64,000 nucleotides of DNA. Origin: Molanna angustata (lineage: Eukaryota > Arthropoda > Insecta > Trichoptera > Molannidae). Location: contig OY754982.1 in the NCBI GenBank assembly GCA_963576475.1, forward strand, positions 17,101,217-17,165,216, written 5' to 3'. The notes beneath the pieces are model-generated. The model searched no databases, had not been told where the DNA came from, and saw nothing but the letters and a program-made list of their open reading frames with translations. A program made the translations under genes and the position numbers. Within the stretch, counting starts at the first letter, position 1, and each line of letters opens with the position of its first letter. This document shows positions 23,701 through 33,615 of the stretch, in pieces.

Positions 23701-24126
23701 AACTAAAGAAATAGAACAGAGGAAGAAATTAAAAGAGAAAGAGGTTGCTTCGACTTCTCCGGATTCTTTTTCAACCCCCCCATCCCCTGAGATCCCTGTT
23801 CTTCATTAAAGTGGTGATTCACAATTGATACTACACTACAGACAGCAGTGAAGACGGGGAGGTCTATTAGAAAAACACAAAAGTCGGTGATTATATAATT
23901 GTAAGTTTTTGTGAGGGAAAAGAAACTCAACGGTAATAAAGTATCTTATGTGTTATTCGAGGAAAAACCACACAAGGCCTGAGGGTCCAAGGATTAAGGT
24001 CTGTGGAACAAAGCAGAAAAGCCTACACAATAATTGACAAAGATGTTTCAATCATTTCAACTGAACAAATAGAAAGTTTTGTGTCTGAACCACAAGTGAA
24101 AATTGTAGATCGACAAATAAATTAGT
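23701..24126 (+). pseudogene. Possible transposase C-terminus, degraded
   Basis: Short open stretches in shifting frames: 'EVASTSPDSFSTPPSPEIPV' near 23745 and a final 45-codon run ending at 24126 with 'KAYTIIDKDVSIISTEQIES'. The Ser/Pro-rich stretch followed by a degraded tail resembles the C-terminal part of pogo/Tigger-type or similar transposases. This is inference without a catalytic motif. Confidence 0.25.
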
Positions 24127-24985
24127 GTTTTGATAAACGATTGTCAATTAAGGAAAAATAGTGTATATTTTAAAATATAAATTGTTTACTATGAGTATTT
24201 TTTATTATCTTATAACAATTTGAGTAATAAAAAAAATATTGTTTTTAATCCTCAAACACATATTCCTTTCTCGACAAGCTTATATACTGAAAATGGTGGC
24301 AATATCAGCGTGTTATAACACAAAAACAAGGAGGCCCATTATGGGACAGCTGTGGTCCATTACTGGTGCTTAAATTTTTTGACAATTTAAATTTTTTTGG
24401 ACACAAAATTGATATTCAATTTGGTGGTTTGATGGTTTTGGTTTACAAAAAGTTTGGTGAATCAATCTTTTTTAAAGCTGAAAAAAATAGATTTTCTCCC
24501 TTAACCGGTCCATTACTGGTACATTTATTTACCTTACAACTTAAAACATGTAAATTCATGTTCCTTATATTCACTAAAAGTACATAGAATTACCATGTTA
24601 ATATTTTACTGAACAACTACATATGTTAGAATTCTTTAGCTCTTCAAGACTATTTAAAACTGTGCAGTTGTGATATCGCAATTTAAAGCATATTCTTTAT
24701 ATCAAAATCTCTGTCATCAATAGGTTATGAGTATAATGGATTTGACATACAACAGTACTATAAAAGAAATATTTTATCCCCAGTACATCCCAGACTACAA
24801 ATTTCAATCGACATCACATCATATTGAAATCATGTATGTATTAGTGCATAGGCTGATTAATTTTTAAAATAACATTCAAAATGCTGTTTTTGAAAATTGA
24901 ATTTCAATATAATAAGAAATGTCCTCTACAGCTAAAATATTACTTGGATCTACTTCATAATATAAATTTACATATTTGATGAGTT
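24127..24985. other. AT-rich, no gene seen
   Basis: No feature can be supported. Confidence 0.5.
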
Positions 24986-24987
24986 TA

Positions 24988-25290
24988 AATTTACTTATGC
25001 ACTGGAGAGATTAGAGTTCATAATTCACTCGTTTTATGAACTGTTCATATTATTTATGTAATAGAGAGATAAGAATTCATCATTATCTACTTGTTTTATG
25101 AAATGTTCATATTATTTATGTACTAGAGAGATCAAAATTCATCATAATCTACTTGTTTTATGAAATGTTCATATTATTTATGTACTAGAGAGATCAGAAT
25201 TCATTATAATCTACTTGTTTTATGAAATGTTCACATTATTTTTTTACTGGTGAGATTAGAGTTCATCATAATCCACTCATTAACAAATTG
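24988..25290. repeat. 62-bp tandem repeat, about 4.5 units
   Basis: 'tactagagagatca' recurs with a 62-bp spacing (for example 25121 and 25183), together with 'ttgttttatgaaatgttca'. The outer units are more diverged (25000 and 25245). Confidence 0.8.
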
Positions 25291-25385
25291 TTACCTGTGT
25301 CAACAACTCGAGGAATGAATCAGCACACAAGTCAAAAAATAAACATTCGCTTACAAAGTAAATTTATCTAATCCTTAACTTATTT

Positions 25386-25459
25386 CATTTACTCCTAGAA
25401 CAATTACTCTTCATGATCAAAAGATGCTGTGAAGGGTAAGCTTAGAAAAGTACTTACAC
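25386..25459. repeat. 74-bp direct repeat, left copy
   Basis: Identical over 74 bp to 25569-25642 (offset 183). On the minus strand it begins with GTGTAAGTACTTTTC (donor-like) and ends with TTGTTCTAGGAGTAAATG (acceptor-like). It therefore carries a whole miniature GT..AG intron-like unit flanking the putative exon at 25458-25577. Confidence 0.85.
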
Positions 25460-25577
25460 TCTTTAATATTATCATCGTCTTCGGATGTCCTGAAAGAATC
25501 AGGTAACATCTCACATAGTTCAACAATGAGGTTCAACACCAATTCTGAATGTTGAGATGGTATATGAACATTTACTC
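25458..25577 (-). CDS. Putative second exon of an unknown minus-strand gene
   Basis: A 120-nt stretch between a TTGTTCTAG acceptor and a GAGT|GTAAGTA donor. Its open frame reads 'VNVHIPSQHSELVLNLIVEL' followed by 'CEMLPDSFRTSEDDDNIKE'. The acceptor phase (needs one base from the previous exon) fits the donor of the proposed first exon at 26563-26635, giving an Arg codon across the junction. The peptide looks like a helical domain followed by an acidic linker, but I do not recognise it. Later exons were not found in the window. The surrounding 74-bp repeats and a nearby LINE tail are a warning that it might instead be repeat-derived. Confidence 0.4.
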
Positions 25578-25642
25578 CTAGAACAATTACTCTTCATGAT
25601 CAAAAGATGCTGTGAAGGGTAAGCTTAGAAAAGTACTTACAC
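25569..25642. repeat. 74-bp direct repeat, right copy
   Basis: Second copy of the 25386-25459 repeat. On the minus strand its acceptor-like end (AG at 25578-25579) is the 5' splice boundary I propose for the exon at 25458-25577. Confidence 0.85.
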
Positions 25643-25959
25643 ACATGTATCCTACTGGTTGCAAGGAAGCACACATATTGCAGGTTGCCGTAATGATGGT
25701 ATACGTTTCAAGAATGTAATAGGAGGATAGATAATATGTATTTTATTGTTGCAACAACAAAACATTATTCACAATTAATTCAAACAAAAAGTGTTAGTTA
25801 ACAAATTTATGTACTACTAAAAATATTTATAGAATTGCCCAAAAAAGGATTAAATATATTATCAAACCATAATACATTTTATATTTGCAATACAAGATTG
25901 ATCAATAACAGTCCTTATAGAAAAATAATAAAAGCAATAACATTTAGCAGAGTAAATAT

Positions 25960-26240
25960 GTTTAATATTCTCTTTGTAACAATCTGCCACCAACCATTAG
26001 AGTAATTAATAGTGAATTTAGTTTTAAAAAACATTTAAAAACTCATCTGTTTTGGAACAATCTGCCACCAACCATCAGAGTAATTAATAGTGAATTTAAA
26101 TTAAAAAAACATTTAAAAACTCATCTGTTTAAAAAAACTCATAGTGTTTAATTCCTAGTTGTAATTGTAAAGCGCCCTTGAGGTGGACACACAAAAACGG
26201 CGCTATATAAATAGAAGCCAGTTTTATTATTATTTGTAAA
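25960..26240 (+). mobile_element. 3' end of an L2-like LINE
   Basis: Encodes the typical C-terminus 'FWNNLPPTIRVINSEFKLKK' then 'HLKTHLF' and stop, followed by 'aaagcgcccttgaggtggac' and a (TTATTA) tail. The stretch around 'caatctgccaccaaccat' is tandemly duplicated (about 25980 and 26060). The same 3' UTR theme ('taaagcgcc') is seen in the LINE at 50312-52209. Confidence 0.65.
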
Positions 26241-26562
26241 TAGAAAGTGCACAATTCATCTACACAAGACCTATTACTTATCTATACCTATAAAATAAAT
26301 TATTTTTTATAAAAAATTCTATAATTAATAGGATTGAACATTTTCGATTATCAAAATTAAGTACGAATTAATTACTTATAAAATTAAAAAGATTGAGAAT
26401 CGGTAAAACTATAAACAAAATGTCATCTTCAAAAACAAGCAAATGTCAAAATGACAAAACAGTTTTGACAGATGACTGAAGTGGCGCAAAAACAAATGGC
26501 GCGTAAAAAATAAAGTAAATAAACAAAAATTACAGTAATGTAACCACAAGCGGACTACTTAC

Positions 26563-26635
26563 GTTTAATTTTTGAATTCTTATCCATGAGCAAGTTGTTG
26601 ATGCCGAGCTGATCATGTTTATGCCAAGCCGCCAT
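26563..26635 (-). CDS. Putative first coding exon of an unknown minus-strand gene
   Basis: It starts with ATG at 26635 in the context CCAAAATGGCGGC, a good initiation context that also matches a YY1/Pleiohomeotic-like motif often seen over start codons. It encodes 'MAAWHKHDQLGINNLLMDKN' plus 'SKIK' and ends at AAAC|GTAAGT (donor at 26562). The upstream 5' leader side is GC-rich for this window, consistent with a promoter. The phase joins the exon at 25458-25577. The product is not recognised. Confidence 0.42.
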
Positions 26636-26639
26636 TTTG

Positions 26640-27990
26640 GTTTCTTGAGGAGCCCCTAGTAGCACCAGGGCCGCCCCTGCGCGCCCACACAAACCAAGGG
26701 GCTCCAGTCTATCTACCCCAAAACTACACCACAACTATACATCTTCATCGCTTGACACAACTCCAAACCAATTCACCACTCCCAAATTGACACTTTAACA
26801 CCACGATCGCATCACTGCACTATTACTTGACAAAAAATATCAATTTACAACGACACTGCTTGTTAAAAATATACTTCACACACTTTCCAATTAATCACGG
26901 AAAACTGAATACATTCAGTTATATATTTAACTGCACACTTTCAACAAGATAAGAGACTTAACTACGCCACAATATAACTTCTGACGAAATCGGTGCCTCT
27001 GTAAACACAACGGCATGAGGGGTTACTAACCTCTGACAAAACTCAAGCATGCAAGAAGTATCGGTCAGGCGATGTCACACCTTGACAGCGACAAATTTAA
27101 AATTATAAACAAACTAAACGATCAACAAGAATTATATACAATATAAAACCATAAAAATGAAAATTACAGATATAAGGGGTCTATCGATTCGATAAGAGTG
27201 TTATATTATACACGGGCATACGGCATTATCTCAAACTCAATATCAAAACAAAAGTAATTTTTGTTGTTTGGAGTGTTAAAGTTTAATGAAAATATGTTAG
27301 AAATCTCAAAAAAACTACTAAAATTCTATGAATTAGCGGGAAAGGCTACATAACATCCCTCATATGATCAAAATGGACTCGTCCATATTAGCTACCTACT
27401 GCGACGGGTTCAAAAGCACACAAGCAAAATAATAACAAATGTGCATGGGGAGCTCGGCACCATTACGCGCGGAAAAAAATATTTTCACGAAAATAGCTTA
27501 TTTTTTATTATTTTTCCAGCTTTCACTAGTTTCACTAATCAATTTAACTAATAATACACTGTTCTTATCGTGGGAGCATTCACCTGTAAAGTTTGATGAT
27601 TTTATGTGCCTCACATTAGAATTTCACCTTACAAATATATCGCGTTAATACCAATACTATGTGATAAGTGAACACTTAATTTCTTCGATTATGTAGACCG
27701 TAAAGCATTACACAGATCGGGTTTCATATAAAAAAATCACAAAACAATGCGCTGCGAAAAATAACCGAACACCAGCGCAAGAAGAAGAATAAAACATGGC
27801 AGACAAACCATGCAGAGATTCTATCGAAAGAGACCATAGATATTAATGTTGCCATTATACATTTAAATAAAATTATAAACTAGTTCATAACAATAAATCT
27901 TGTTATCGCGTGGGACCAAAATATTATAAAAATCTGAAAAGGGCATTATATTTACATAAATTATTGTGATCGATATATTGCCATGCAATA
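26640..27990. other. Upstream region of the putative minus-strand gene; otherwise empty
   Basis: 26640-26710 is GC-rich and contains the inverted pair GAGCCCCT...AGGGGCTC (26649 and 26697), just upstream of the proposed start. The rest is AT-rich with no coding signal I trust, including the 69-codon frame at 27439. Confidence 0.4.
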
Positions 27991-28002
27991 ACAGACAGGC
28001 TT

Positions 28003-28590
28003 CACAGATACACAGACTTCAGTAAAGCATTCGACAGCGTTTCAAACCTCATATTACTCAAAAACTTGACTCGTTTGGAATTGGAATGAGTATTTTAAAA
28101 TGGCTCTCCAGGGCTCTCCAGTTATTTATTATCTAGTAAACTCTCTGTCAGATTGTATACCAATATCTCTACTCAATTCATTGCAAAAAGTGGTGTCCCA
28201 CAAGGTTTTCACTTGGGTCCAGTATTATTTCTTTTGTTTATTAACGACATTGTTGATATTTTCTATATTGTTCACTTCTTACTTTTTGCAGATGATCTGA
28301 AAATTTACAAAAAGTTAAACAATTTAAACTACCGCATGGCGTTACAACTAAATCTTTACCATTTACTCGAGCGGTGTGCATTGAATTCTTTATATCTAAA
28401 CCATACTAAATGTCAAATCATCATATTCTGTAGAAATTAAACTTGTATCAATTTTCAATACACAATGGACAACTATATCTTCACTAAAGTAACATCAATA
28501 AAAGATCTTGGTATAATTGTTTGATGAGAGGCTTGCATTTCTTTCTCACATAACTGAAATAACTAATAAAGCTTTAAAATGCCTTGGTTT
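28003..28590 (+). pseudogene. LINE reverse transcriptase fragment (jockey-like)
   Basis: Recognisable RT blocks in broken frames: 'TDFSKAFDSVSNLILLKNL' (about 28018), 'GVPQGFHLGPVLFLLFINDI' (about 28190; the usual serine is F here), 'LLFADDLKIYKKLN' (about 28282) and 'TSIKDLGII' (about 28492) then 'ITNKALKCLGLVFG'. Several stops and frameshifts make it inactive. Both ends are ragged and no target duplication was found. Confidence 0.75.
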
Positions 28591-28966
28591 GGTATTTGGT
28601 TTGGGTTTGGTTTGGTTTGTCTCGTTGGCGGAGGGCCACCCCGATGAGTTCATTCAATAGTTGTCAGCTAGTCGTGTCCGAGAGTTCAGCCATGGATACG
28701 CAGTCTAACGCTAATCTAACCGAGTTCATTATCCGCGAACGGAGTTGTATCATAAAAAAATGTTGATTGGTTGGCTTTCGGACGGCATTAGAATTTTAAT
28801 CGTATAAAATAGTGATTAAGTTCTTTTCAGATCCTCTACCTATCTCCGGAAGTGAAATTAAGTATTAATAATAAAATTTCTTTCAGATACCATTAGCAAC
28901 AGGAGTTATTTTAAGATAGTTTTAATTTATAAAAAAGTAATTAAGTGATGGCAAAGAGAAGTTCTC
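28591..28966. other. No gene seen
   Basis: A short TTTGG-type simple repeat is present at 28585-28618. Nothing else was recognised. Confidence 0.4.
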
Positions 28967-29020
28967 TCTGCTTAACCTGTGAGGGACATGGCGTGATGGT
29001 ATGTATGTAATTAAGTGATA
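28967..29020 (+). repeat. LINE 3' tail matching 7290-7330
   Basis: 'gagggacatggcgtgatggt' followed by 'atgtatgta' is the same 3' terminus found at the end of the RT fragment at 7290-7568, in opposite orientation. Confidence 0.6.
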
Positions 29021-29079
29021 GTCTAAGTGCTTCATTGTAGTCCTGGTTGGAGAGCAGTTTTATAAGATTTTTCCAGTTA

Positions 29080-30095
29080 TATATTACTAGTTGCATGTAG
29101 CACATGAGATCCAACTGTCGATAGCGATAGTATGTATAGTTGAAGAATATGTACCAAACTATAAACCCATAAAAACAAATTATTGAATATTTTCAGATAT
29201 TTTGTTTTCTATACAACATATGTAGGTATGTATGTCAAGATAGGATAGTATGGAGGAAGTTCCTTTTTTCCTACCCAGAATATGAAAATAGCATGATGGT
29301 ATGTATGTTTGGAGATGAAGTATCAAACTATTAAGTCTTCTTACATATTGTCTATAGGCGACTGCCATACAAAATGTATGAAGCGATGTCGTCACTACAT
29401 AAATTCAATTTTTAAAAAAATTGTTAAAAAAAAATTGAGATCTTCTACTACAATGTTAATATTTTTTATAGAAAATTAAATGATCTAGTTGGGGTGTTTC
29501 GGCTTTTTTCGATATTTTAAAAAAAATTTAAAATTAAGGCAGTTAAACTCATAAATTTATCATAAAAAAAATATTTTTCTTAATAAAAAATGTTTGAGAA
29601 ACCCTGGAATTTTTTTGAATAAACTAATTTGAGATTTTGTATTTGTCTATATTTGTACCAATTTTCAGCGTTCTAGCTTTTATGGTTTCTGAGATACATG
29701 GAAAAAGAAAGTAAAAATTCAAAAGTTGATAACCCCTGACAAAAAGAAAAATTCGAAATTCTGAGTATAAAAGTTTTGTAAGCCTATAACTGTTTATATA
29801 TTCTGAAATTTTGGGCTCTGTAAATTGAGCGGATCAAAAGTTATAAGGGGGGGACGGACACACACACAGCACACACACACACAGACATACACACACACAC
29901 AGACACACGAAATTTTCTACTCCGAATTCTGAGTAAATCCGTGTATGGAACATATATGCTGCGAAGCCTCTAAGTTGGTGTTTTTTGACTTCAAAGTTGG
30001 AAAAGCCGTGAAAAAAGTAGACTTCTGCATACAATTCTCGCGTATCCTGGCTTGAAACATTGTCGATATGTTAAGAGAACAAAGTTCTCCTGAAC
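29080..30095 (-). repeat. Unnamed dispersed repeat family, copy 3 (inverted)
   Basis: Reverse-complement match to 17815-18700 across most of its length, from 'gagatccaactgtcgatagc' at 29107 to 'cctggcttgaaacattgtcg' near 30063. It contains a CA-rich microsatellite at 29860-29910 where copy 1 has GT repeats. Confidence 0.75.
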
Positions 30096-30539
30096 AAATC
30101 GACAGTTGGATTATGTTTGCCATGCCTGTATTTTAATGTATTAGTCTTTTCAGGCACATGACAGTCGATAATGCTTTACAACATTTTTTTTTCAAAGACA
30201 GCGTTTAATGTTTATTTTTGTATTTTACTTTTCAGTAGGAGCTAATATGTAATTTGTCCATTTCAGCAATTACGTATCATTCGGAACGTCTATATACCTA
30301 CCATTTTAAGAATTTGGCGCATTCCAACGTGGTGTCTTACTGATGTTTTTAACAAGTTGGCGCTATCCACCGTGAGGCTTTCAAAGTAGTAGGTTTTAAC
30401 AACAATTTTGGCAATAGTGTTGCCCTTTTCACAATTTTTATAACAATTTGGCCCCACGCGTTAACATTTTGGCATTTCAACGTGGAGCTATTTTTTTCAA
30501 CAACGTCAATTGATAACAGGTATATGTATTAGTTCACAA
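30096..30539. other. Intergenic, degenerate short repeats
   Basis: Related phrases recur ('ttggcgcattccaacgtggt', 'ttggcgctatccaccgtgag', 'tttggcatttcaacgtggag'). No gene was seen. Confidence 0.35.
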
Positions 30540-30780
30540 TGTTCTGGCACACACATTTAATCACTGTTTATGATACTGTCAGGCCCATTTTTAAATGAGT
30601 TCATTGAGGGAGATCATTCTATTCGTCCACAACTCTATTGCCGAGGAAGTGTTTCTTAGTGTTCGTCCTGAATGGTTCCTTAATTTGCTTGAGACTGTGA
30701 CCTTTTCAGTACTTGTTTTGGTTTAAGGAGAATATGTTGGAGAGCTCTGGGTAATCGTAATAGTCATAAAGTACTTTATA
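30540..30780 (-). pseudogene. Downstream half of a LINE RT split by the Penelope array
   Basis: On the minus strand it reads 'YKVLYDYYDYPELSNIFSLN', then 'GHSLKQIKEPFRTNTKKHFL' and 'GNRVVDE', typical of the C-terminus of CR1/L2-like RT fragments. The frame continues directly from 'RRKKGDLIKTYKV' at 40204-40393 once the 9.4-kb insertion and one copy of the 10-bp duplication are removed. Confidence 0.75.
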
Positions 30781-30975
30781 TTCTTCGAATTTTTCGTGAG
30801 AAACTTTGTAGAAGTTCATTTTAAATAAAATAAAATAAATTAAAACAAATAACTTTGTTTACTTCTACTACTGTAAACACCTTTAATTTATGAAAGGGGT
30901 TATAACGTTTTCGAGCGTGTGCTCATCCTCAGTAACCACTTATTACTAACTTAAAACTAATGACAGACTACTTAA

Positions 30976-33459
30976 CTATGTTGGCGGGCGGACGGAGGAA
31001 GAAGGGGGGGGTGGTGGATGGTGGGGGGTGATAGTGGGTGTGGTTAATATTTTTATAAGGGGAGAATTTATTAGTGGGTGTTGTATATTTAAAATTTGGT
31101 TTTTGGGGGCTCTATTTATTTCGATTGATTCTAGAATATCTAATTTTTTCCCCTTATTACACCTATGTAAAATTTCTACGTCTCTGAAGTCGAATGTATG
31201 TCCTGTTAGTCTGGCGTGGTCCGCGATATCTGAGTTGATAGAAAAGTTTTTTATTGCCTTTATATGTTCAGAAATCCTGGTTTTTATTTTCCTTCCACTT
31301 TGTCCGATGTACTGGTTTTCACAATTGTGACAATTTAATTTATAGACCCCACTATTGTTCAGCACACTAATTTTTGTTTTATTGTTCAATATATATTTTT
31401 TGATACTATTATCCGTGTATAGTGCAGGTTTAATTTTCATATCTTTACATATGTTTAGTAAATTTGAAGTAAGTTTTCCTGTGTATAAAATTCTTCTCCA
31501 AGGTTTATCTTCTTGATGGTCAAATACTCGATAATACACAAATTTATTGATGGCCGACTCTTGTTCTTTTTTACGAATCTTTTTGACGATCAGTTTTTCA
31601 TCAAAACCATTGTTTTTTGCGATTGTTTTGATCGTTTCTACTTCTGTGTTGTAATTTTTTGTTGTCAGGGGTAGCGATGTGAGTCTGTGGATCATCGAGT
31701 TAAACGCTGCCATTTTTTGGGATAATGGGTGGCAAGATTCTGCATGTATGATGTTGTCTGCATATGTTTCTTTTCTGTATATCTTAAATATGAATTTTCC
31801 ATTTTCAATTGATATTGTTGTATCTAAGAAATTTAATGTGTTATTATCTCCTATTTCACAAGTAAATTCTATTTTGTGATGTTGGGCATTAAACAATTTT
31901 AACAAATTGGTTAATTGTCTTTTGGACCCTTTAAATGTAAAAAATACATCGTCGACATACCTCTGATAAAAATAAATGTTTTGTACCAATTGATTCGTTG
32001 ATGATAGAATTTTGTTTTCAAGGTTATCCATAAATATGTCTGCGAGTAACGGGGATAATGGATTGCCCATGGGGAGTCCGTTAGTCTGTGTGTAGTATTC
32101 TTCTTTGAAGCAGAAATAATTTTGGTGAATGGATACATGTATCATAGTATATATATCGTTTTTAAGGATACTATCTTCACATTTTTCTTCTAAAATTTCT
32201 TTTAAGTATTGTAATGCTTCTTGAACTGGAACGTTTGTAAATAAACTTTTTACGTCGAACGATACAAGAGTGCTGTTTTCTGGAGGTATGTTATGTTGTA
32301 AATTGTTACAGAATTCTATTGAATTTTTAATTGCATACTTTGGTTTAAACTGAGTAACTTTTAAAAACAAATCGTTAACATATTTGGATACCAGGTATGA
32401 CGGTGCATTTATGTAGGATACCACAGGTCTCATTGGATTATTTTCTTTATGAATCTTGGAAAGTCCATATAATTGTGGGGATTTTGGGTTCATTGTTATA
32501 TATTTATATGATCTATGTTTGTCTATTGTTTTTGATTTCTTGAGTGTTTCTTTTATTTGTTTTTGGTATTTTTCGGTGGGGTCTTCGGGTATTTTCTCAA
32601 ATGTTGTATTGTCGGTGATTATGTCGTAAATTTTATTGTTATAGTCGGATTTGTAAAGGATAACGATTGAATTTCCTTTGTCTGCTTTGGTACATACTAA
32701 ATCTTTTTCTTTTATTATTTGTACGAACTCTTTCATTGTCTTCTGGTAATTATTGTTACTTAGATATTTTTGGTTTTTATTTAGTTTTTCAATGAATTTG
32801 GCGTATTTGTGTTTATTTAAATCATCTAATGCTATGTCTAGGTCGATAATCAGGTTTTGTAAACAGTGTTTATTATGCATCGGATCAATATTAAATTTGG
32901 CCCCCTTCTCCAGTAGTTTGATGTGTTTTTCTTCAAAGGTTTCATTTGTACAGTTGACAACACGATGATGGAATTTTATTGAATCATTGTTGTTGTTGTT
33001 TTTTGTGTTTTTATTTGTTTTTGATGCTTGGATTAGGTTCTTCAGTTTCTTATCCAAAGTTTTCTTTTTTAAGCTTGCGTGTAAACTTATCTGTTCATAT
33101 ATTTTATCTTCAATTATGTCCCATTCCACTGGATGTAATTCTGATGTAAGTTGATTATGCAGGAAAAAAATGTATTTCTTCAAGTCATTTTGTATTGTAA
33201 AAGCATTTTTAATTTCTTTTTTCATCCACACTATTTGACCAATTTCTTTTGCTTCACAAGCTGATTTTGAACTATTTTTGCACTTTAATAAACAATATTT
33301 TGGAAACACTTTATTTTTAAGACACTTTTGATTGAAGTAGATTTTTAGTGACAGTAGTCTGTCTTTCAGTCTTAACCTAAGTAACTTCCTCACTTTCATT
33401 GCCGTACAAGCTGATAACAATTCTTCGAATTTTTCGTGAGAAACTTTGTAGAAGTTCAT
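30976..33459 (-). CDS. Penelope-like reverse transcriptase / GIY-YIG endonuclease, intact (PLE copy 1)
   Basis: An 827-residue ORF. The N-terminal region (1-240) is basic with an Asn-rich patch near 152-158. RT motifs: 'VCTKADKGNSIVI' (255-267), 'PQLYGLSKIHK' (328-338), 'MRPVVSYINAPSYLVSKY' (343-360), 'STLVSFDVKSLFTNVPV' (396-412), 'GLPMGNPLSPLLADIFMDNL' (461-480) and catalytic 'YVDD' (501-504). C-terminal GIY-YIG nuclease: 'GVYKLNCHNCENQYIGQSGR' (704-723), a downstream Arg (728) and a likely catalytic Glu in 'LDILESIE' (777 or 780), with CxxC and His residues as in Penelope-type linkers. The tail is Pro-rich (814-826). It copies its RNA and nicks target DNA for integration. The start ATG at 33459 is shared by all copies. 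Confidence 0.95.
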   Translation of the reverse strand: MNFYKVSHEKFEELLSACTAMKVRKLLRLRLKDRLLSLKIYFNQKCLKNKVFPKYCLLKCKNSSKSACEAKEIGQIVWMKKEIKNAFTIQNDLKKYIFFLHNQLTSELHPVEWDIIEDKIYEQISLHASLKKKTLDKKLKNLIQASKTNKNTKNNNNNDSIKFHHRVVNCTNETFEEKHIKLLEKGAKFNIDPMHNKHCLQNLIIDLDIALDDLNKHKYAKFIEKLNKNQKYLSNNNYQKTMKEFVQIIKEKDLVCTKADKGNSIVILYKSDYNNKIYDIITDNTTFEKIPEDPTEKYQKQIKETLKKSKTIDKHRSYKYITMNPKSPQLYGLSKIHKENNPMRPVVSYINAPSYLVSKYVNDLFLKVTQFKPKYAIKNSIEFCNNLQHNIPPENSTLVSFDVKSLFTNVPVQEALQYLKEILEEKCEDSILKNDIYTMIHVSIHQNYFCFKEEYYTQTNGLPMGNPLSPLLADIFMDNLENKILSSTNQLVQNIYFYQRYVDDVFFTFKGSKRQLTNLLKLFNAQHHKIEFTCEIGDNNTLNFLDTTISIENGKFIFKIYRKETYADNIIHAESCHPLSQKMAAFNSMIHRLTSLPLTTKNYNTEVETIKTIAKNNGFDEKLIVKKIRKKEQESAINKFVYYRVFDHQEDKPWRRILYTGKLTSNLLNICKDMKIKPALYTDNSIKKYILNNKTKISVLNNSGVYKLNCHNCENQYIGQSGRKIKTRISEHIKAIKNFSINSDIADHARLTGHTFDFRDVEILHRCNKGKKLDILESIEINRAPKNQILNIQHPLINSPLIKILTTPTITPHHPPPPPSSSVRPPT

Positions 33460-33615
33460 TTTAAATAAAATAAAATAAATTAAAACAAATAACTTTGTTT
33501 ACTTCTACTACTGTAAACACCTTTAATTTATGAAAGGGGTTATAACGTTTTCGAGCGTGTGCTCATCCTCAGTAACCACTTATTACTAACTTAAAACTAA
33601 TGACAGACTACTTAA
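33460..33615 (-). repeat. PLE linker (pseudo-LTR part) between copies 1 and 2
   Basis: A 156-bp non-coding linker, nearly identical to 36101-36256, to the left terminal 30819-30975 and, inverted, to 40067-40203. It holds the hammerhead-like motif. In PLEs this segment serves as 5' UTR of one copy and 3' UTR of the next. Confidence 0.8.

Noticed and set aside
31028..33000. Plus-strand frames inside PLE copies (and their repeats in each copy)
   Set aside because: Exact antisense of the long RT frame. They recur only because the copies repeat.
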